DNA of 64,000 nt from Sarcocystis neurona (GCA_000727475.1 KL647300.1:2868062-2932061); one strand, 5' to 3'. Counted from the first letter of the stretch, positions 1 through 10,786 are shown. Notes: generated by a model from the letters alone, not told the origin. Made by a program: numbers and translations.

Positions 1-29
1 TATATATCTATATACACGCAGAAGACTGG

Positions 30-785
30 CTAGACGTCGATCGGCTTCTGGCAAGAGAGAAAAGTGGCTCCTGCATGCGCGCAGCTATCGCCCACGTCGA
101 GTTGAGATACTGTCTGAGTTTTTGTCTTCTCCCCTCCATCTCTTCGGGCTGCTGCTCCTCTGTCTGTCAATCCACTTCCCCCCCCCTGCGCTCCGGATCT
201 TCTCCACCTGCAGGTGCAAGAAGATAAAACGTGGTCTACACGCCTCACGTCCGCAGCAGCTACAAAGGCTCTGCTGCGGCAGTCTTGTCTTCCCCACCTT
301 GGCGCTTTATATCGCAGGGGCAGGATCTACAGGAGGCCTCGGCTTGCAACATGAGAGGGGAAAACAGTGTCCCCAGCCACACAATATACAGGTGCGCTGC
401 GCAGCCGGGCAGCAGGGGCATGCAAAGGTGGCTAGCAGTTTCTACTTCATGCAAGCGGAACGAGAAAATATTCACTCCCGCCCTCCTTCCCACGTACGCC
501 GAGCGATGATCGAAGAGAGCAAATCAGTCTGCTGCAATACATAGAGAGAGAGTGGCACATAGAGAGTGGTAGTTAGATACGTAAACAGCTGTGTATATAC
601 ATATATGTATGTGTACGTGTATATGCATGTGCAGTGTATCTGTGCGTGGAGAAGAGGGAAGGCAGTACATATATAGGGATAAACAGACAGCTGCGTATAT
701 ATGTGTAAAAATAGTATGTGCAGTGTATCTCCGTGTGGAGAAGAGGGAAGGCAGTATATAGACTGATCGATAGACAGCCAGCTGG

Positions 786-816
<31 letters not shown>

Positions 817-3800
817 TATATACATACATATATATATATACATGTGTACGTGCAATCTACAGGTGTGTCTGTAGGAGGGGACGCCGTAAGGGCTGGTAGA
901 GCTGCAGCGGGCTGGCATATTTAGACTGGCTTCGCATGCCGCTGGGTACCTCGAGATTTGTTTGACTGAGCGTCGCAGCAGAGCCGCTTCACCTCCTCTA
1001 CTTCCGACTCTGCTGCAGCTCCTGAGGAGAATTTGCTGCTGCCGCTGCTTCATCTGCTGTGTGCTGAGCCTCTTCAGAAAAACAGGAAGTCCACCGCCTT
1101 CTGCGTCAACAGGCATCACGCGGACGTGCGGCTGCTGCTGTGCAAAACGCGACGCCGCTGCATGCGCTGCTTCCCTTCTCGTGGCTGCTGCTGCTGCTGC
1201 TCGTTCTCCTCCTTCTCCTTCTCCGCTTCCGGCTGCTGCTCCTCCAAGAGATGCACCGCCTGCCCCGTCCTTTCTTCTTCTTCCTGCTGGTGCTGTTTGT
1301 TGTTGAGCTGCCGTTGGTGCTGCTGCTGGAGACGGCCCCGCTGCGCCTTCGGTTTCCGCACCTGCTGCTGCGCAGGCTGCTGCTGCTTCTTGTGCCGCAT
1401 GCGCTGCAGTGAGCAGAGGAAATTCTCTTCGAAAGTCAAGCGGCGGCAGGCTGCAGCTCGTACGGGAGTGCGTCGCTGCGCCGTACACCCGCCCTCGCAG
1501 CCGGTGCAAATTTGTGAACACAAAGTCTTCTCCTTCCATCGCAGGAGCAGCAGCACGCCCAGCAGCAGCGGCGGCACCAGACGGGGCGGTAGCAGAGCGA
1601 GTCCAGTCGTTAAAGCCAAAAAGAAGGGGGCCATAGTCGCACGTCAGATATGCGTCTGCTGCTGCTGCTGCGGCTTCTTCATCTTCTTCACCTGTCCAAG
1701 CTTCTCTCTCTTCTGTTGCTGCTCTTTCTGCTTCCTCTACGGTTTGTCCTCCTTGTGCTGCTGCTTCCTCTTCTCCTTCTCTGCGCCGTGACGCTGTGTG
1801 CCCTGTGAACACCGGCGTCGCATGCAGATGCAGACACTGGCGCAGCAGTTGCACTGCGGCAGCAGAAGCAGAATCAGCAGCAGCAGCTCCAGCGAAGACG
1901 CAGAAGTCGCGACAGCAGCAGCAGCAGCAGCGAGACAAACAGAGAGAAGAAGCAGCAGGAGCGGCCAGAACACCAGCTCCAGCAGGCAAAATACTACGGA
2001 ATAGCTGCGCAGCGCCAGCAGCAGCAGCAGCGGAGCATCGGCAACAACGGCAGCAGCCACAGCGGCCAAAGAGTCGCAGCAGCAGCTGATATAGCAGAAG
2101 CTGACGCAGCAGCAGCAGCAGCAACGAATTAACATCAGTAGCAGCAGCAGATGGAGCTGCAGCACCAGTCAAACAGAAGTGCAGCTCGAAGACTCAAAGG
2201 AACAGCAGCGCAGCAGCAGCAGCAGAACGAGAACCGTTGACGTCCAGCATCTGAAGCAGAAACAGAGGGAAACACCCACAGCAGCAGCAGTGTGGAAGAT
2301 GCAGGAGGTGCAGCAAATGCCAGGAGCACAGGGTCTGGCCGCGATTCGACAAATTGGGAAGCACCTGCTACTACTACCCCTGCTAACTGCGTGCTCCAGG
2401 CCTGCCGGCTGCTGGTGTTCCTGGACCAGCAGCAGCAAGCGGCTGCAGGGTGAGCGGATCGCGTATGAGACAGCAGTCGAAGTGTTGCAGCAGGCAGGAG
2501 CCGCAGTGCGACGCCTGTTGCAGGAGAAGCAGACGCAGCAGCAGAAGCAAAAAAAACCAGCAGCAGCAGCAAAGGAAGCAGCAGCAGCAAAGGAAGCAGC
2601 AGCAGCAGCAAAGGAAGCAACACCAGCAAAGGAGGCAGCAGCAGTAGCAGAAGCAGCAGCGGGGGCAGCAGAGCAGGTAGTAGAAGCACCAAAAGAAGCA
2701 GCAGCAGCAGCAAAGGAAGCAGCAGCAGGAGCAAACGAAGGAGCAGCATCGGCAAGTGAAGGGGCAGCAGCAGCAGCAAAAGATGCAGCGGCAGCAGCAA
2801 AAGAAGCAGCAGTGGGACGGAATCAGCACCGAGTGCATAATTATAGGGACACTAAGGAACGCGTGGAGAGCAACAGCAGCAGCAGCAGAGAACAAGGACC
2901 AGCGGCGACACAGCGACACAGGAAGAGAAGCAGCAGCAGGAGAGAGGGCAGTAAATCTAGAAGAGAGTGTCACACGTAGAATTCGTTGCTGCGCGTCTGC
3001 TGCTCCTTGTTGCTGTTCTTTATACGATATGCGTCGTACTTCGCATGCGCTTCAAGGCTCTGGTGGCATCTCTCGGACTTATGGATGGCTGCCCGTCAGT
3101 TCTCTCGGGAACTTTGCTGTTGCAGCTTCTTCTCTTCTCGCTGTCTGCATGTTGCTGCTGCTCCTGCAGTGCTGCAGTCTGCGCCGCTTCATCTGGTTGG
3201 GGGTCACCCTGCTGCGGGACTTGCTGCTGGCACGTCATTTCCCGGGGAGGCTGCGGCTGCTGCTTCTTCATATACTCCTGTTGCCGGGCCTGCTGCTCAT
3301 ACGACAGCTGCTGTTGTCCTGGCTGTTTGTGCTGCAGCTGCTGCAGCTGTGAGGTACGGTCCTGGTGTTCAGCAGCAGCAGCACTACCGGCAACGCTAGA
3401 ACCGGCAGGAGTTGCTGTTTCACCATCTTCTTCTTGTTCGTCGACGTAGACAAGAGCGTCGGGCGGTGGAGGCGCTGCTTCTTCTGCTGCTTCTTCCCCC
3501 TCCTCCTCTTCTTCCTCTTCTGCGTAGAGCGAGCCGCATGTGAAGGTCATCTGCTGCAGCAGGGACGCAGCAGCAGACGGGAGAGACTGCGAGAAAGCCA
3601 GCTGGCTACTGCTGCTGCTGCTGCTGCATCTCTCCATAGTATCGTCTACATAAGAAGCAGCACCAGCAGCGTCTGCGTCACATCCTGCTGGTGTTTCCTT
3701 CCCTGCTGCTCCTGCTACCTCTCCTGCTGCTGCTCCTGCTGCTGCTCCTGCTGCCTCTTCTGCTGCTGGTGCTGCCCCGTCGTTGATGCTGGTGCTGGGA

Positions 3801-4168
3801 CTTCCTTTCGTGTCCCCGCTGCTGCCGCCGCTGCGAGTGCGGCTACTGCTTCTCCTCTTCGCCGTGCTGCTGTCGAATGTGCTGCAGCTGCTCGTCGCGT
3901 CTTGTCCTGTGGTGCTGCGGCCTCTGCCGCTCGCAGAAGTGCTCCTGCCATTGCCGCTGCTGTCAGTGTTGCTCCTGGTGTTGTTGCTGCTGCTGCTCTG
4001 GTTCTTGCCGGTGCTCTTGCTGTTGCTGCTGTTGCAGTAGCTGTTGTCGCCTGGCTGCTCAACCGAGTCCAGCTCCAGCGCTGCTGCTGCAGAGTCGAAG
4101 GCCTGCGCCTCCTGGAGCAGCAAATCTTCTTCTTCTTCCGCCAGAAAAAAGGCGTCTTCGTTCGCCAT
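30..4168 (-). CDS. Three-exon gene model, unknown acidic/Ser/Gln-rich protein
   Basis: I do not recognise this product. The model is exon 1 4168-3040, exon 2 1802-950 and exon 3 207-30, joined in a phase-consistent way to about 719 residues. The start at 4168 has an excellent coccidian context (TTTCAAATGGCG). Exon 1 begins MANEDAFFLAEEEEDLLLQ and continues with Ser/Asn-rich, then acidic (Glu run) and Gln-rich stretches. Exon 2 is acidic/Ala-rich and then carries a less biased core (CDYGPLLFGFNDWTRS, MEGEDFVFTNLHRLRGR, GGLPVFLKRLSTQQMKQRQ) that could belong to a conserved domain. Candidate splice sites are donor AA|GTACGA, acceptor TTCACAG|GG, donor CGAG|GTACCC and acceptor CACCTGCAG|GTGG. Exon 3 is weak: a second frame through the same acceptor is also open to a stop at 85. 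Exon 1 and the core of exon 2 are fairly secure; the joins are inference. Confidence 0.45.
208..949 (-). other. Putative intron with TA microsatellite
   Basis: This is the proposed second intron of the minus-strand gene. It holds a (TA)n-rich stretch at about 786-845 and two near-copies of a short segment (around 614-672 and 718-764) sharing the string GTGCAGTGTATCT followed by a GTGGAGAAGAGGGAAGGCAGTA-type sequence. I see no convincing coding exon inside it. Confidence 0.3.
2179..2979 (+). CDS. Ala-Lys-Glu repeat ORF, antisense inside an intron
   Basis: This plus-strand open frame of 266 codons lies inside the proposed first intron of the minus-strand gene. The N-terminal part is mixed in composition. 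From about residue 95 it becomes strongly helical: GERIAYETAVEVLQQAGAAV is followed by some ten irregular copies of an A(A)AAKEA(A) unit up to about residue 215. The tail is basic, Ser/Arg/Gln-rich. The Lys-Glu spacing resembles the amphipathic alanine-rich helices of LEA-like proteins, but it may simply be what a GCAGCAAAGGAA repeat encodes. It begins at a non-ATG codon, so it would have to be an internal exon. Short CAG-rich frames upstream (about 1830-2140) could be further exons. It may be an independent gene or a fortuitous frame in repeat DNA. Confidence 0.35.
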   Translation: MQLEDSKEQQRSSSSRTRTVDVQHLKQKQRETPTAAAVWKMQEVQQMPGAQGLAAIRQIGKHLLLLPLLTACSRPAGCWCSWTSSSKRLQGERIAYETAVEVLQQAGAAVRRLLQEKQTQQQKQKKPAAAAKEAAAAKEAAAAAKEATPAKEAAAVAEAAAGAAEQVVEAPKEAAAAAKEAAAGANEGAASASEGAAAAAKDAAAAAKEAAVGRNQHRVHNYRDTKERVESNSSSSREQGPAATQRHRKRSSSRREGSKSRRECHT

Positions 4169-4193
4169 TTGAAACAGCAGCTGCTACGCAATT

Positions 4194-4980
4194 TCAAGAT
4201 ACCTGCCCTGATGCTGTCCTCACACGAAAGTGCTGTTGCTGCGGCGTGGCTCCTCTGGGTCTTCCACGGCTCTCTTGTTTTGCTGCTGCTGCTCCTTCTG
4301 CTGCTGTCCGTCCCACTGCTCCCGGCGCTGCAGTGGCCACTGCTGCTGCTGCAGAAGCTGCAGCTGAAGACGTTTCTGCTGCTACAGCGACTCCGCACAG
4401 CTCCTCTTGCGCTGGTGCTGCTGATGCCTCTCTCCTGTCTGCTGCTGCTGCGAAGTCGTCGGCCGCTGCTGCTGCTGCTGCCACCACTGCTGGTGCTGCT
4501 AACGCTTCTGCTGCTGCTTCTAAGTCTCCCCTCGTGCCGCTGCTACGAAGACGTCAGTCTCTACTGCTGCTGCCAACTCTGCCACTGCTGTTAACACTGC
4601 TGTTGCTAACGTTTCTCCTGCTGCTGCTGCGAAGTCGTCGGCTGCTGCTGCTGTTGTGTGTGGGTGTGTCACTCGTGAAAAGCTGCTCGTTTTCTCGTCG
4701 TCGAGGCGGACTCGGCTGCCGACCTTCGCTGCTGCATCTGCGTCTGCTGCTGCTGCAGTGGCCCTGCTGTCTCTGCTGCTGCCACAGCAGGAGCCCGCGC
4801 TCCTCTTCTCCAGTGGCAGAAGCAGCAGGTGGACGGCGGGACACCAGCAGCGGGAGGGGTCCCCACGCAGCAGCAAAAGGAAGCTATACCGCCTTTCCCC
4901 AGCGTCTGGAGCTGCACGGAGAGCTTCTTTTCCTGAGAGAGAGAGGAAGACTGAGGAAGGACGAAAGGCTCGTGTGAATA
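4194..4980. repeat. CTG-rich block with long ORFs on both strands
   Basis: The plus strand is dominated by CTG/GCTGCT triplets. On the minus strand an Ala-rich frame includes the mixed piece GSRVRLDDEKTSSFSRVTHP. On the plus strand another frame encodes Ala/Ser/Thr stretches, then a basic tail (PERERKTEEGRKARV). Both look coding-like, and neither can be chosen from composition alone. If the minus frame is real, it lies directly upstream of the ATG at 4168 in the same orientation, but stops separate it from that ORF. Confidence 0.4.
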
Positions 4981-5069
4981 TACAAACATGCGGCAAAGAA
5001 CAGCAAGAAAATACACTGGGCCACATATCTCTACGCGCCAAACGAAACCCCGTTGCCGATGCCAACGTG

Positions 5070-5077
5070 TGCATGCA
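5070..5077. promoter_or_regulatory. TGCATGCA octamer
   Basis: This perfect palindrome TGCATGCA lies about 900 bp upstream of the minus-strand start at 4168. TGCATGC is a known apicomplexan promoter element bound by ApiAP2 proteins. Other perfect copies occur at 26419, 37231 and 63038. Its function here is not demonstrated. Confidence 0.25.
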
Positions 5078-5089
5078 CATCTCTCCCCC

Positions 5090-5395
5090 TATATCTCCGT
5101 CTCCTTCTCCGTTCTCCTCCACCTTCGTCTTCTCCCTCTTCGTCTCACTTGCTGCTGCTGTCTTTTCCTCTCCTTTTCCTCTTCCTTTCGCTGAGTTCCT
5201 CTCCCTTCTTCGTCTTCCCTACCCTCTGCCCTTCCGCGCTTTTCTCTTTTATGTCTTCTGCCCCTCCCTTCTTCGTCTCTCTTCTCCGCCTCCTTCTTCG
5301 TCCACTTCGTCTTCCCCTTCTTCTTCTGTCCGTCTCTTCTGTCTCTCTGTCTGTCCTGCCCCCTCCCCTTTTGCCGTCTCTGTCTTCTTGCGCTA
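5090..5395. repeat. Polypyrimidine tract (CTTCTCCGTCTTC-type)
   Basis: About 300 bases of the plus strand are overwhelmingly C and T, built from irregular TCTTC/TCTCC/CGTCTTCC units. The minus strand would encode a Lys/Arg/Glu/Gly-rich stretch that stays open for 220 codons (5145-5807). That ORF continues into obvious microsatellite DNA, so I do not call a gene. Such mirror-like purine/pyrimidine tracts can form triplex structures. Confidence 0.55.
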
Positions 5396-5529
5396 TGCGT
5401 ACGCAGCAGCTACGGCAGCAAGGGGGTGTGGGCCCCACCCACACCGGCCGGTGGAAGTCGGTGCAGAGACCAGCACAGTGCAGCAGGAGAGAGAAAGAAA
5501 CAGAAGGAGAAGAGCAGCACAGACTGCCG

Positions 5530-6165
5530 CACACAGATAGATATATATATTTTTTCATCGGCAACAAATACATACAGAGAGAGTGCCGCCGCGGACTGGT
5601 GACTTCACATATGTATGCGTGCATATGGTAGAAATACACGGAGATCGCTGTCTGGTATAGAGAGAGTGTTGCATCTGCGGTGTACGTACACCCGAGTACA
5701 CGGATGCGAAGTTTATATGTGTACGCATCGACGACGACGTAGATGGGCGTCTCTCGAGATGTGGAGGGGAAGGAGGACCGGGGAGACAAACACACACGCA
5801 AATTCACGCCGATGTTCGCGGGTGTGGTTGCACCCTACACACGTGCACACGCAGAGGGCAGCGAAGAGAGGGAGATATTTGTGCCTACAAGAAAAATTCA
5901 GATATACGTGCGGAGATTTGTGAGGGGGACGAGTGGATGATATACGTCACTCCCATGCGGGAAAGCAGGAGAAGGGGAGGGAGAGAGAACCACACACGTA
6001 AATTTATGTATACACGTTCGAGAGTGTGTGTATTTTGGGAGATTCTACCCACACACACACACACACACACGGGTCCCGTTCGCAAAGAAGAAACGTCTGA
6101 AAGGGCGGAAGAAGAGGGAACTTTGTCTGGAAAATGGAAATAGAGCGGCGCTGCTACGAGAGAAC
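5530..6165. other. Non-coding microsatellite-rich stretch
   Basis: This stretch contains TATA-rich segments, CACACA runs (about 6050-6070) and GAGA-rich segments. The palindromic motif GGTGTACGTACACC is at 5679-5692. I see no coding exon. Confidence 0.5.
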
Positions 6166-6201
6166 TTGGGGGAGGGAAGACGAGAGCGGCGCTGCTACGA
6201 G

Positions 6202-6510
6202 TCACTCTTCCTCTCCTTCATATGCTCCTGCTGCTGCTCCTCCTCCTCCTTTTTCTGTCGCCTTTGCTGTTCTGCTGCTGGGGGGCGTCTTGTCCTGTGC
6301 GGCGGCTCCGCGCCGGCTCTGCGGCTGCTGCTGGTGCTGCGCGGGTCGCGGCGTGGCTTTGCTCGGGTGGTCGGTGTGGCCTGGACGGAGACTCAGCGAC
6401 ACGCGAGGAGCAAGCGGCGGGAAGACAGAAATGCGGCAAAGCGAAGAGGCAGAAGGAAAGAGCTGCTGAGAGGGAAAAATGCCAGTCTTCAGTCCCCGCA
6501 TGAACAACAA
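6202..6510 (-). CDS. Candidate exon, Ala/Pro/Gln-rich, unknown
   Basis: I do not recognise this frame. The minus strand is open to a stop at 6202 and reads as a mixed Pro/Ala/Gln/Lys sequence (KATPRPAQHQQQPQSRRG, DKTPPSSRTAKATEKGGG) ending in an acidic Glu run. A second minus frame here is also open and Gln/Arg-rich, so the frame is uncertain. The plus-strand alternative is rich in Cys and Leu, the usual signature of the antisense of a CAG tract. It may be a 3' exon of the minus-strand candidate at 7.4-8.1 kb, but no splice path could be fixed. Confidence 0.25.
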   Translation of the reverse strand: MLFMRGLKTGIFPSQQLFPSASSLCRISVFPPLAPRVSLSLRPGHTDHPSKATPRPAQHQQQPQSRRGAAAQDKTPPSSRTAKATEKGGGGAAAGAYEGEEE

Positions 6511-6559
6511 TTGTGTGTGGAGGGAGTAGGAGTACGGGTAACGCGCGCACTGGGGGGCG

Positions 6560-7475
6560 GCGAACGGTGGACGGGTCCGCCAACAGTAGCAGCAGCAACA
6601 GCAGAGGCGGCAGCACCGGACAGGCAGCAGCTACGGCGTGGCAGCAGGGGCACGAGCAGCAGCAGGAGAGCTGCAAAGGGGCCTCCCTTTGCAGCACCAA
6701 GGGGGAACAGGTCGATGCGCCACAGCAGGTCCTGCTGTTTGCAGTCGGAAGTGCAGCCGCACCTGTTGCAGTGGGGAGGCAGCGGTAGGAGCAGCAACGC
6801 CCGGGACCATTGCAGCAGCGACAGCCGAGCGGGGCACCACTGCCGGAGCAGCAGCAGAACACCACGGAGCGGAGGGGCTCTCGCGAAGTTTCCCGGCAAG
6901 GGGGGCAGGCAGAACTTCCAGCAGCAAGTGCAGCCAAAGCGACAGCAGCAGCAACCGGAGCAGCAGCGGGGACAGAAGAACGGTAACCCACGTAGCGTCG
7001 TGCAAACACTTCGAAGCGGCAGGGCAGCAGAAGCCCTGCAGTGCTGCAGGGAGGCGGAAAGGCAGCAGCTGCAGCTGGTTCAGCGGCAAAAAGCGCAGCA
7101 CGGCCCTCAGCAGCAGGAGCAGCGCCAGCAGCGGCAGCAGCAACAGCAGCAACGGGAGCAGCAGGAGCGGCTGCAACAACAGCGCGAGTCACGGCAGCGG
7201 AGCAGCAGCACCAGCACCAGAAACAGCAGCAACTGGAACGACAGCCGCACAGCAGGGCGAGAGAGCGCACCACAGGAGCGGGAGCAACCGCCGCACAGCA
7301 ATGGAAGCGACAACTTGGGGGGGAACGACGGCCGCAGGAGCGACAGCCGCACCGCAGCGGGAGCCAACGCAGCAGGGAGATCGACGAGACACACAGTACA
7401 CAGCAAGCCGTCAGCCATAGCAGCAGCCGCAGGCTGCTGACGCGCTACGGCAGCAACAAAAGGGATGCTCGATAG
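6560..7475 (+). repeat. CAG-rich block with Gln/Ala-rich plus-strand frames
   Basis: Dense CAG/GCA/AGC triplets occupy the plus strand. One frame gives a Gln/Arg-rich protein segment at about 6900-7220 (FQQQVQPKRQQQQPEQQRGQ, REQQERLQQQRESRQRSSS). Another frame is better from about 7200 to 7475 (EQQHQHQKQQQLERQPHSR, EIDETHSTQQAVSHSSSRR). The switch of best frame near 7200 suggests a splice, an indel or simple repeat DNA. The opposite strand is Leu/Cys-rich and unlikely to be coding. Confidence 0.35.
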
Positions 7476-8098
7476 TGAACATACAAACGACTGACTTTTT
7501 TTCTTCTTCTCCCTGTTGCTGCTCCTCGTGACGAGGGCCGCCGACTGCATCCGCTCCCCTGCCCTTTGTTCACATAGATGCTGCCTCCGCTGTTGCCACC
7601 GCTGTGGCCCACACTGCCGTGGCACACACTGCTGTGGCACGCACTGCTTCTTGTGTCGCAGTTCGCTCTCCTCAGCTCCTCGTCTTGCTCGAACTGCCTC
7701 TCTTTTGCTGCTGCGTCTTCATATGCTGTTAGGTTTGTTACTGCTCGAGTCGCTGCTGGTGTCGGTGCGGTTGCCGCGGCTGCGTAAGCCGGTGCTTCTG
7801 ATGTGGTGCCCCTGGTGCCGCAGCCTGATGCGGCGTGAACTGCTCCTTTTGCTGCAGATCTTCTGCAGTTGCCCTGCTGTTGCTGCTGCGCCTACTGCTG
7901 CTGCGCTCTCCCCACTGCTGCTTCTGCTGCCCCGCCCCATTCTGCTGCAGTGTACAGCTGCAATTCATACTGCGCGGCGGACATCTTGGGACTACCTTTT
8001 GAGACTTCAGCTTCTTCTAAAAACAGATGCTCAATACCCCCATAATGAATGAGCCGCACGGAGACGTCTCTAGACACACGCGGAGACGTTTCACACAC
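7445..8098 (-). CDS. Candidate two-exon gene fragment, unknown
   Basis: I do not recognise this product. The upstream minus frame (8098-7892) carries a mixed sequence, VRLIHYGGIEHLFLEEAEVS then KMSAAQYELQLYTAAEWGG, with little repeat bias. The ORF has no ATG at its edge, so it probably starts at an acceptor such as GTGTCTAG|AGACG. A second minus frame, best at about 7810-7620, reads Ala/Thr-rich and then AYEDAAAKERQFEQDEELRR. It stays open to 7445. A frame shift of CAG-rich sequence lies between the two parts, so an intron is likely near 7820-7920. The plus-strand mirror is Leu/Cys-rich. Confidence 0.35.
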
Positions 8099-9735
8099 CC
8101 GACGTATATATATATATAAACGTCACTATGTATTTGTCAGCTCGCATGGGCATGAGTGACGCGGCCAACCATTTCTAGAGAATGAGAGACGGATGAGGCT
8201 TCATATTTCATTTCATCCGGTACACACGAAGCCTTCGACATCTTCTCGAAGCAGGCGCTGTGAAGTGGACGCAGGAACGTCTTCACCCCATGCGATTCTG
8301 CCGTGTATGTGCACCCGAGCATGTGACTGACTTCCGCACAAATGCTGCTACTGCTGCTGCCCCCCACCAGCTCCGAACACCGAAATACAGATGTCCTACA
8401 GGCGCTGGCGTGTCATGCGTAACCAAACCAGGAAGCTGGACGAGATCTCATCAGATCCACATGTGTGAGCCTTCCTCTTCAGCATCCGCACGGATCCGTG
8501 TGTTACACGTCCGAGCTGGCGTACCTGTTCGTGCTCGCATACGGGTATGTGTGTGTCTGTGTATATTTCTGTGAGCTCGCACTGCAGAGAGGAAGATCAT
8601 GCACATCAAAGTGTACTTCTTCTGTTGCAGTTTTATGCGCACTTGTTTTGCCTGCGTGCGCCACGCTCCCACCCACCACCTTCTCTGACGGCTGCATCTG
8701 CCGACCTGGTAGGACGTGCCCTGTTATTAAATCTCTTGACACCAGCCCTCCAAGCTTGGTGGTTCAGAGGAAGACTCGCTTAAACGGCATTAGATTGTCG
8801 AACGCAGTGGGCAAGAGGTGCGCACAACTACGAGCCTCCCTACGCATCTTAAGCAAATCCGTAGTGAAGAGAAAGAAAAGGAAGAGGAAGCGGAAGAAGA
8901 GGAGAGAAGTCAAAGAAAGCCACGCACGCCAACACTTGCAGCAGACGGTGGCTGTGCCCCCTCGCGGAGATCAGGCCCCCTACAAGCGCAGTGTATATGC
9001 TGCAGGAGGCTGAAATCTGTAGACCTCACCCCTCGGCGCGGCTGCACAGAGCTGAAAATTAAAGTGCGTTTCTTCATTGCTGCGTGAAACTGAATTCGAG
9101 AAGTCATCTCTTTGGCTTCCCCACGGAGGAGGAGGTGTTATTTCTGTTGTTGTGCCGTGGAGCATATGCAGGCATAAGTATTCACGCTCGGAAAGAGATA
9201 CACTTGTCTGTCTGGACGAATTAGTGTAGGCAGACGTCTATATACGTGGACATTTTGCGTATGAAGATATATATGTGGACAGAGACACACTCACACCGGG
9301 CTCAATTTTCGAATGTGGCTGCACACGTGCGCTGAATATGCGCATCAACTCAGAGCTCGAGACGCTGCTATTCTCCTCTCTCTCCACAAATGTCTACACA
9401 CACGTGTGTGTATCCCGGCACGTTTTCATTGTAGAAGGACCGACAAGACGGGGTCACAAATAAACATACACCTGTATGCACGAGTGGATACTTGGTTTTA
9501 TTCGTGCACACATGGGTCACCTATACATATATATGTGTTCATACACACTCGTGTATACAAGTGTATACGCCAGGTTATTCTTGCACAGGTGGGTCACATA
9601 TACATATATATATCAGTGTATACGCTGGGTTAGTCGCATGCACACACACACACACATGTGGGTCAGGTGTAGACACATATGTACATGAGTGTATACGCTG
9701 CTGTGTTACCTTTTCTCACGAAGGGGAGGGCCAAT
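8099..9735. other. Intergenic, microsatellites, no secure gene
   Basis: (TA)n occurs near 8104-8119 and in the 9510-9620 region, with (CA)n at 9641-9658 and GTGTAT-type repeats throughout 9390-9690. A polypurine patch at 8860-8920 encodes Lys/Glu-rich sequence on the plus strand (SEEKEKEEEAEEEERS) but has no supporting context. The short palindrome family has a variant at 8299-8317. Confidence 0.4.
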
Positions 9736-9850
9736 ATGGACGGCCCGTGTTCTCGAGAAGAAGTCCGCACGCAGGTATCCCTGTTGCAGGACCTGAGCGC
9801 AGAGTGTCTCTCTTTCACAAGAGTGCTCCTCTGGGAAGTGCCGCCCTGTT
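9736..9850 (+). CDS. Candidate first exon, unknown plus-strand gene
   Basis: The ATG at 9736 (GGCCAATATGGAC) opens a frame of unbiased composition, MDGPCSREEVRTQVSLLQDL then SAECLSFTRVLLWEVPP. It is unlike the surrounding microsatellite DNA. A GT at 9851 could be the donor. The following plus frame (9870-10112) is similarly mixed and may be the second exon. I do not recognise the product; the gene could run on through the plus-strand blocks to 13 kb or further. Confidence 0.35.
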
Positions 9851-9869
9851 GTAGATATTACTGCTGCAT

Positions 9870-10112
9870 GTGCTGCTGCTGTTCGTGTTGACCGCACTAT
9901 TCCCAAAAGGAAAGGTGTGCAAAGCATCAGAGGTGTTCTGGGACACGTGCACACGGATACTGCTACTACGCAAGCAGCAAGCGCGTGCTGCAGTTCTCTG
10001 CAGCTTAATAATAAGAGTGGAAGGCGCACGTATCCGGCTGTTACTCCTATGTAGGCAGCAAGCACCTGGTACTCTTTTGCAGACGATTACGAGAGAGACA
10101 GATGAGAAGTGA
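9870..10112 (+). CDS. Candidate internal exon, unknown
   Basis: The plus frame reads FPKGKVCKASEVFWDTCTRI, then Leu/Gln/Arg-rich helical sequence, and ends TITRETDEK. Composition is mixed and hydrophobic-basic, compatible with a folded segment. The ORF start is not an ATG, so an upstream acceptor is assumed. It is in the same orientation as the ATG exon at 9736. Confidence 0.3.
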   Translation: MLLLFVLTALFPKGKVCKASEVFWDTCTRILLLRKQQARAAVLCSLIIRVEGARIRLLLLCRQQAPGTLLQTITRETDEK

Positions 10113-10575
10113 TGGTGCAAGCACCGTTGCACGCAGTGTCTCGCTCTGCGTTTCGACTAAGCAACAGCCGCCTGGACGCGCACTCAGTGATAAGAACCCG
10201 TCACAGCCGCACCCCACACTGCAGCACACAAAGCAGGAGCGGACGGGGTGGGGGCCCGCTGCGTCCTTGATGAAGTGGACAAGAAGCGCCGCTGTTCTTC
10301 AGGCAACACAGCTGGCCCGGCTCCGCTGCGACACCAGCAGCCCCGGCGGGGGTCGGGCCTTTTGCAACAGCGGCAGAGGAAGGAGCACGAACAGCAGAAG
10401 TGGAAAAAAGTCGGTGTTCCTCTGTGACAGCCGCCCGCAAGCAGGCTGCCCATCAGGCGTTACTGGCAGCAGCAGGAGCCGCGAGCGATGTGCGCTGGCG
10501 GCAGAGCAGCACAGCGTCGTATTCGCTGCAGCAGCGGCAGCAGTAGTGTGTCCAGAGAAGCAGCAGCACTCCTGA
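10102..10575 (+). CDS. Candidate exon region in a CAG block, frame unresolved
   Basis: This plus strand is open for 157 codons from an ATG (MRSDGASTVARSVSLCVSTK). Other plus frames are locally better: one reads LLQQRQRKEHEQQKWKKVG at about 10360-10415, another AARKQAAHQALLAAAGAASD at about 10430-10490. The mosaic implies more than one exon or an indel. The minus mirror is Leu-rich. Only the orientation is reasonably supported. Confidence 0.3.
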   Translation: MRSDGASTVARSVSLCVSTKQQPPGRALSDKNPSQPHPTLQHTKQERTGWGPAASLMKWTRSAAVLQATQLARLRCDTSSPGGGRAFCNSGRGRSTNSRSGKKSVFLCDSRPQAGCPSGVTGSSRSRERCALAAEQHSVVFAAAAAAVVCPEKQQHS

Positions 10576-10786
10576 ACAGCAGCAGCAGGAAGAGCCGCAC
10601 TAAACAGCCGCAGCAGCAATCGAGGGAGCAGTCGCAGCAGGAGTCGCACAAGCAGCAGCAGCACGTCCGAGGTGCGCTACTACTATCAGTTGCTGCGCCG
10701 GCAGGAGCTGCAGCACAGCACACTGGCGTGTGTACGTGTATATGCGGCACACAGCAACGGCGGGATCTCTTCTTTGTCTTTTGCTA

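Noticed and set aside
3365..4594. 409-codon plus-strand ORF rich in Cys and Leu
   Set aside because: It is the exact mirror of the acidic/Ser/Gln-rich minus exon that has a strong start context. Cys/Leu runs are what the antisense of CAG tracts encodes.
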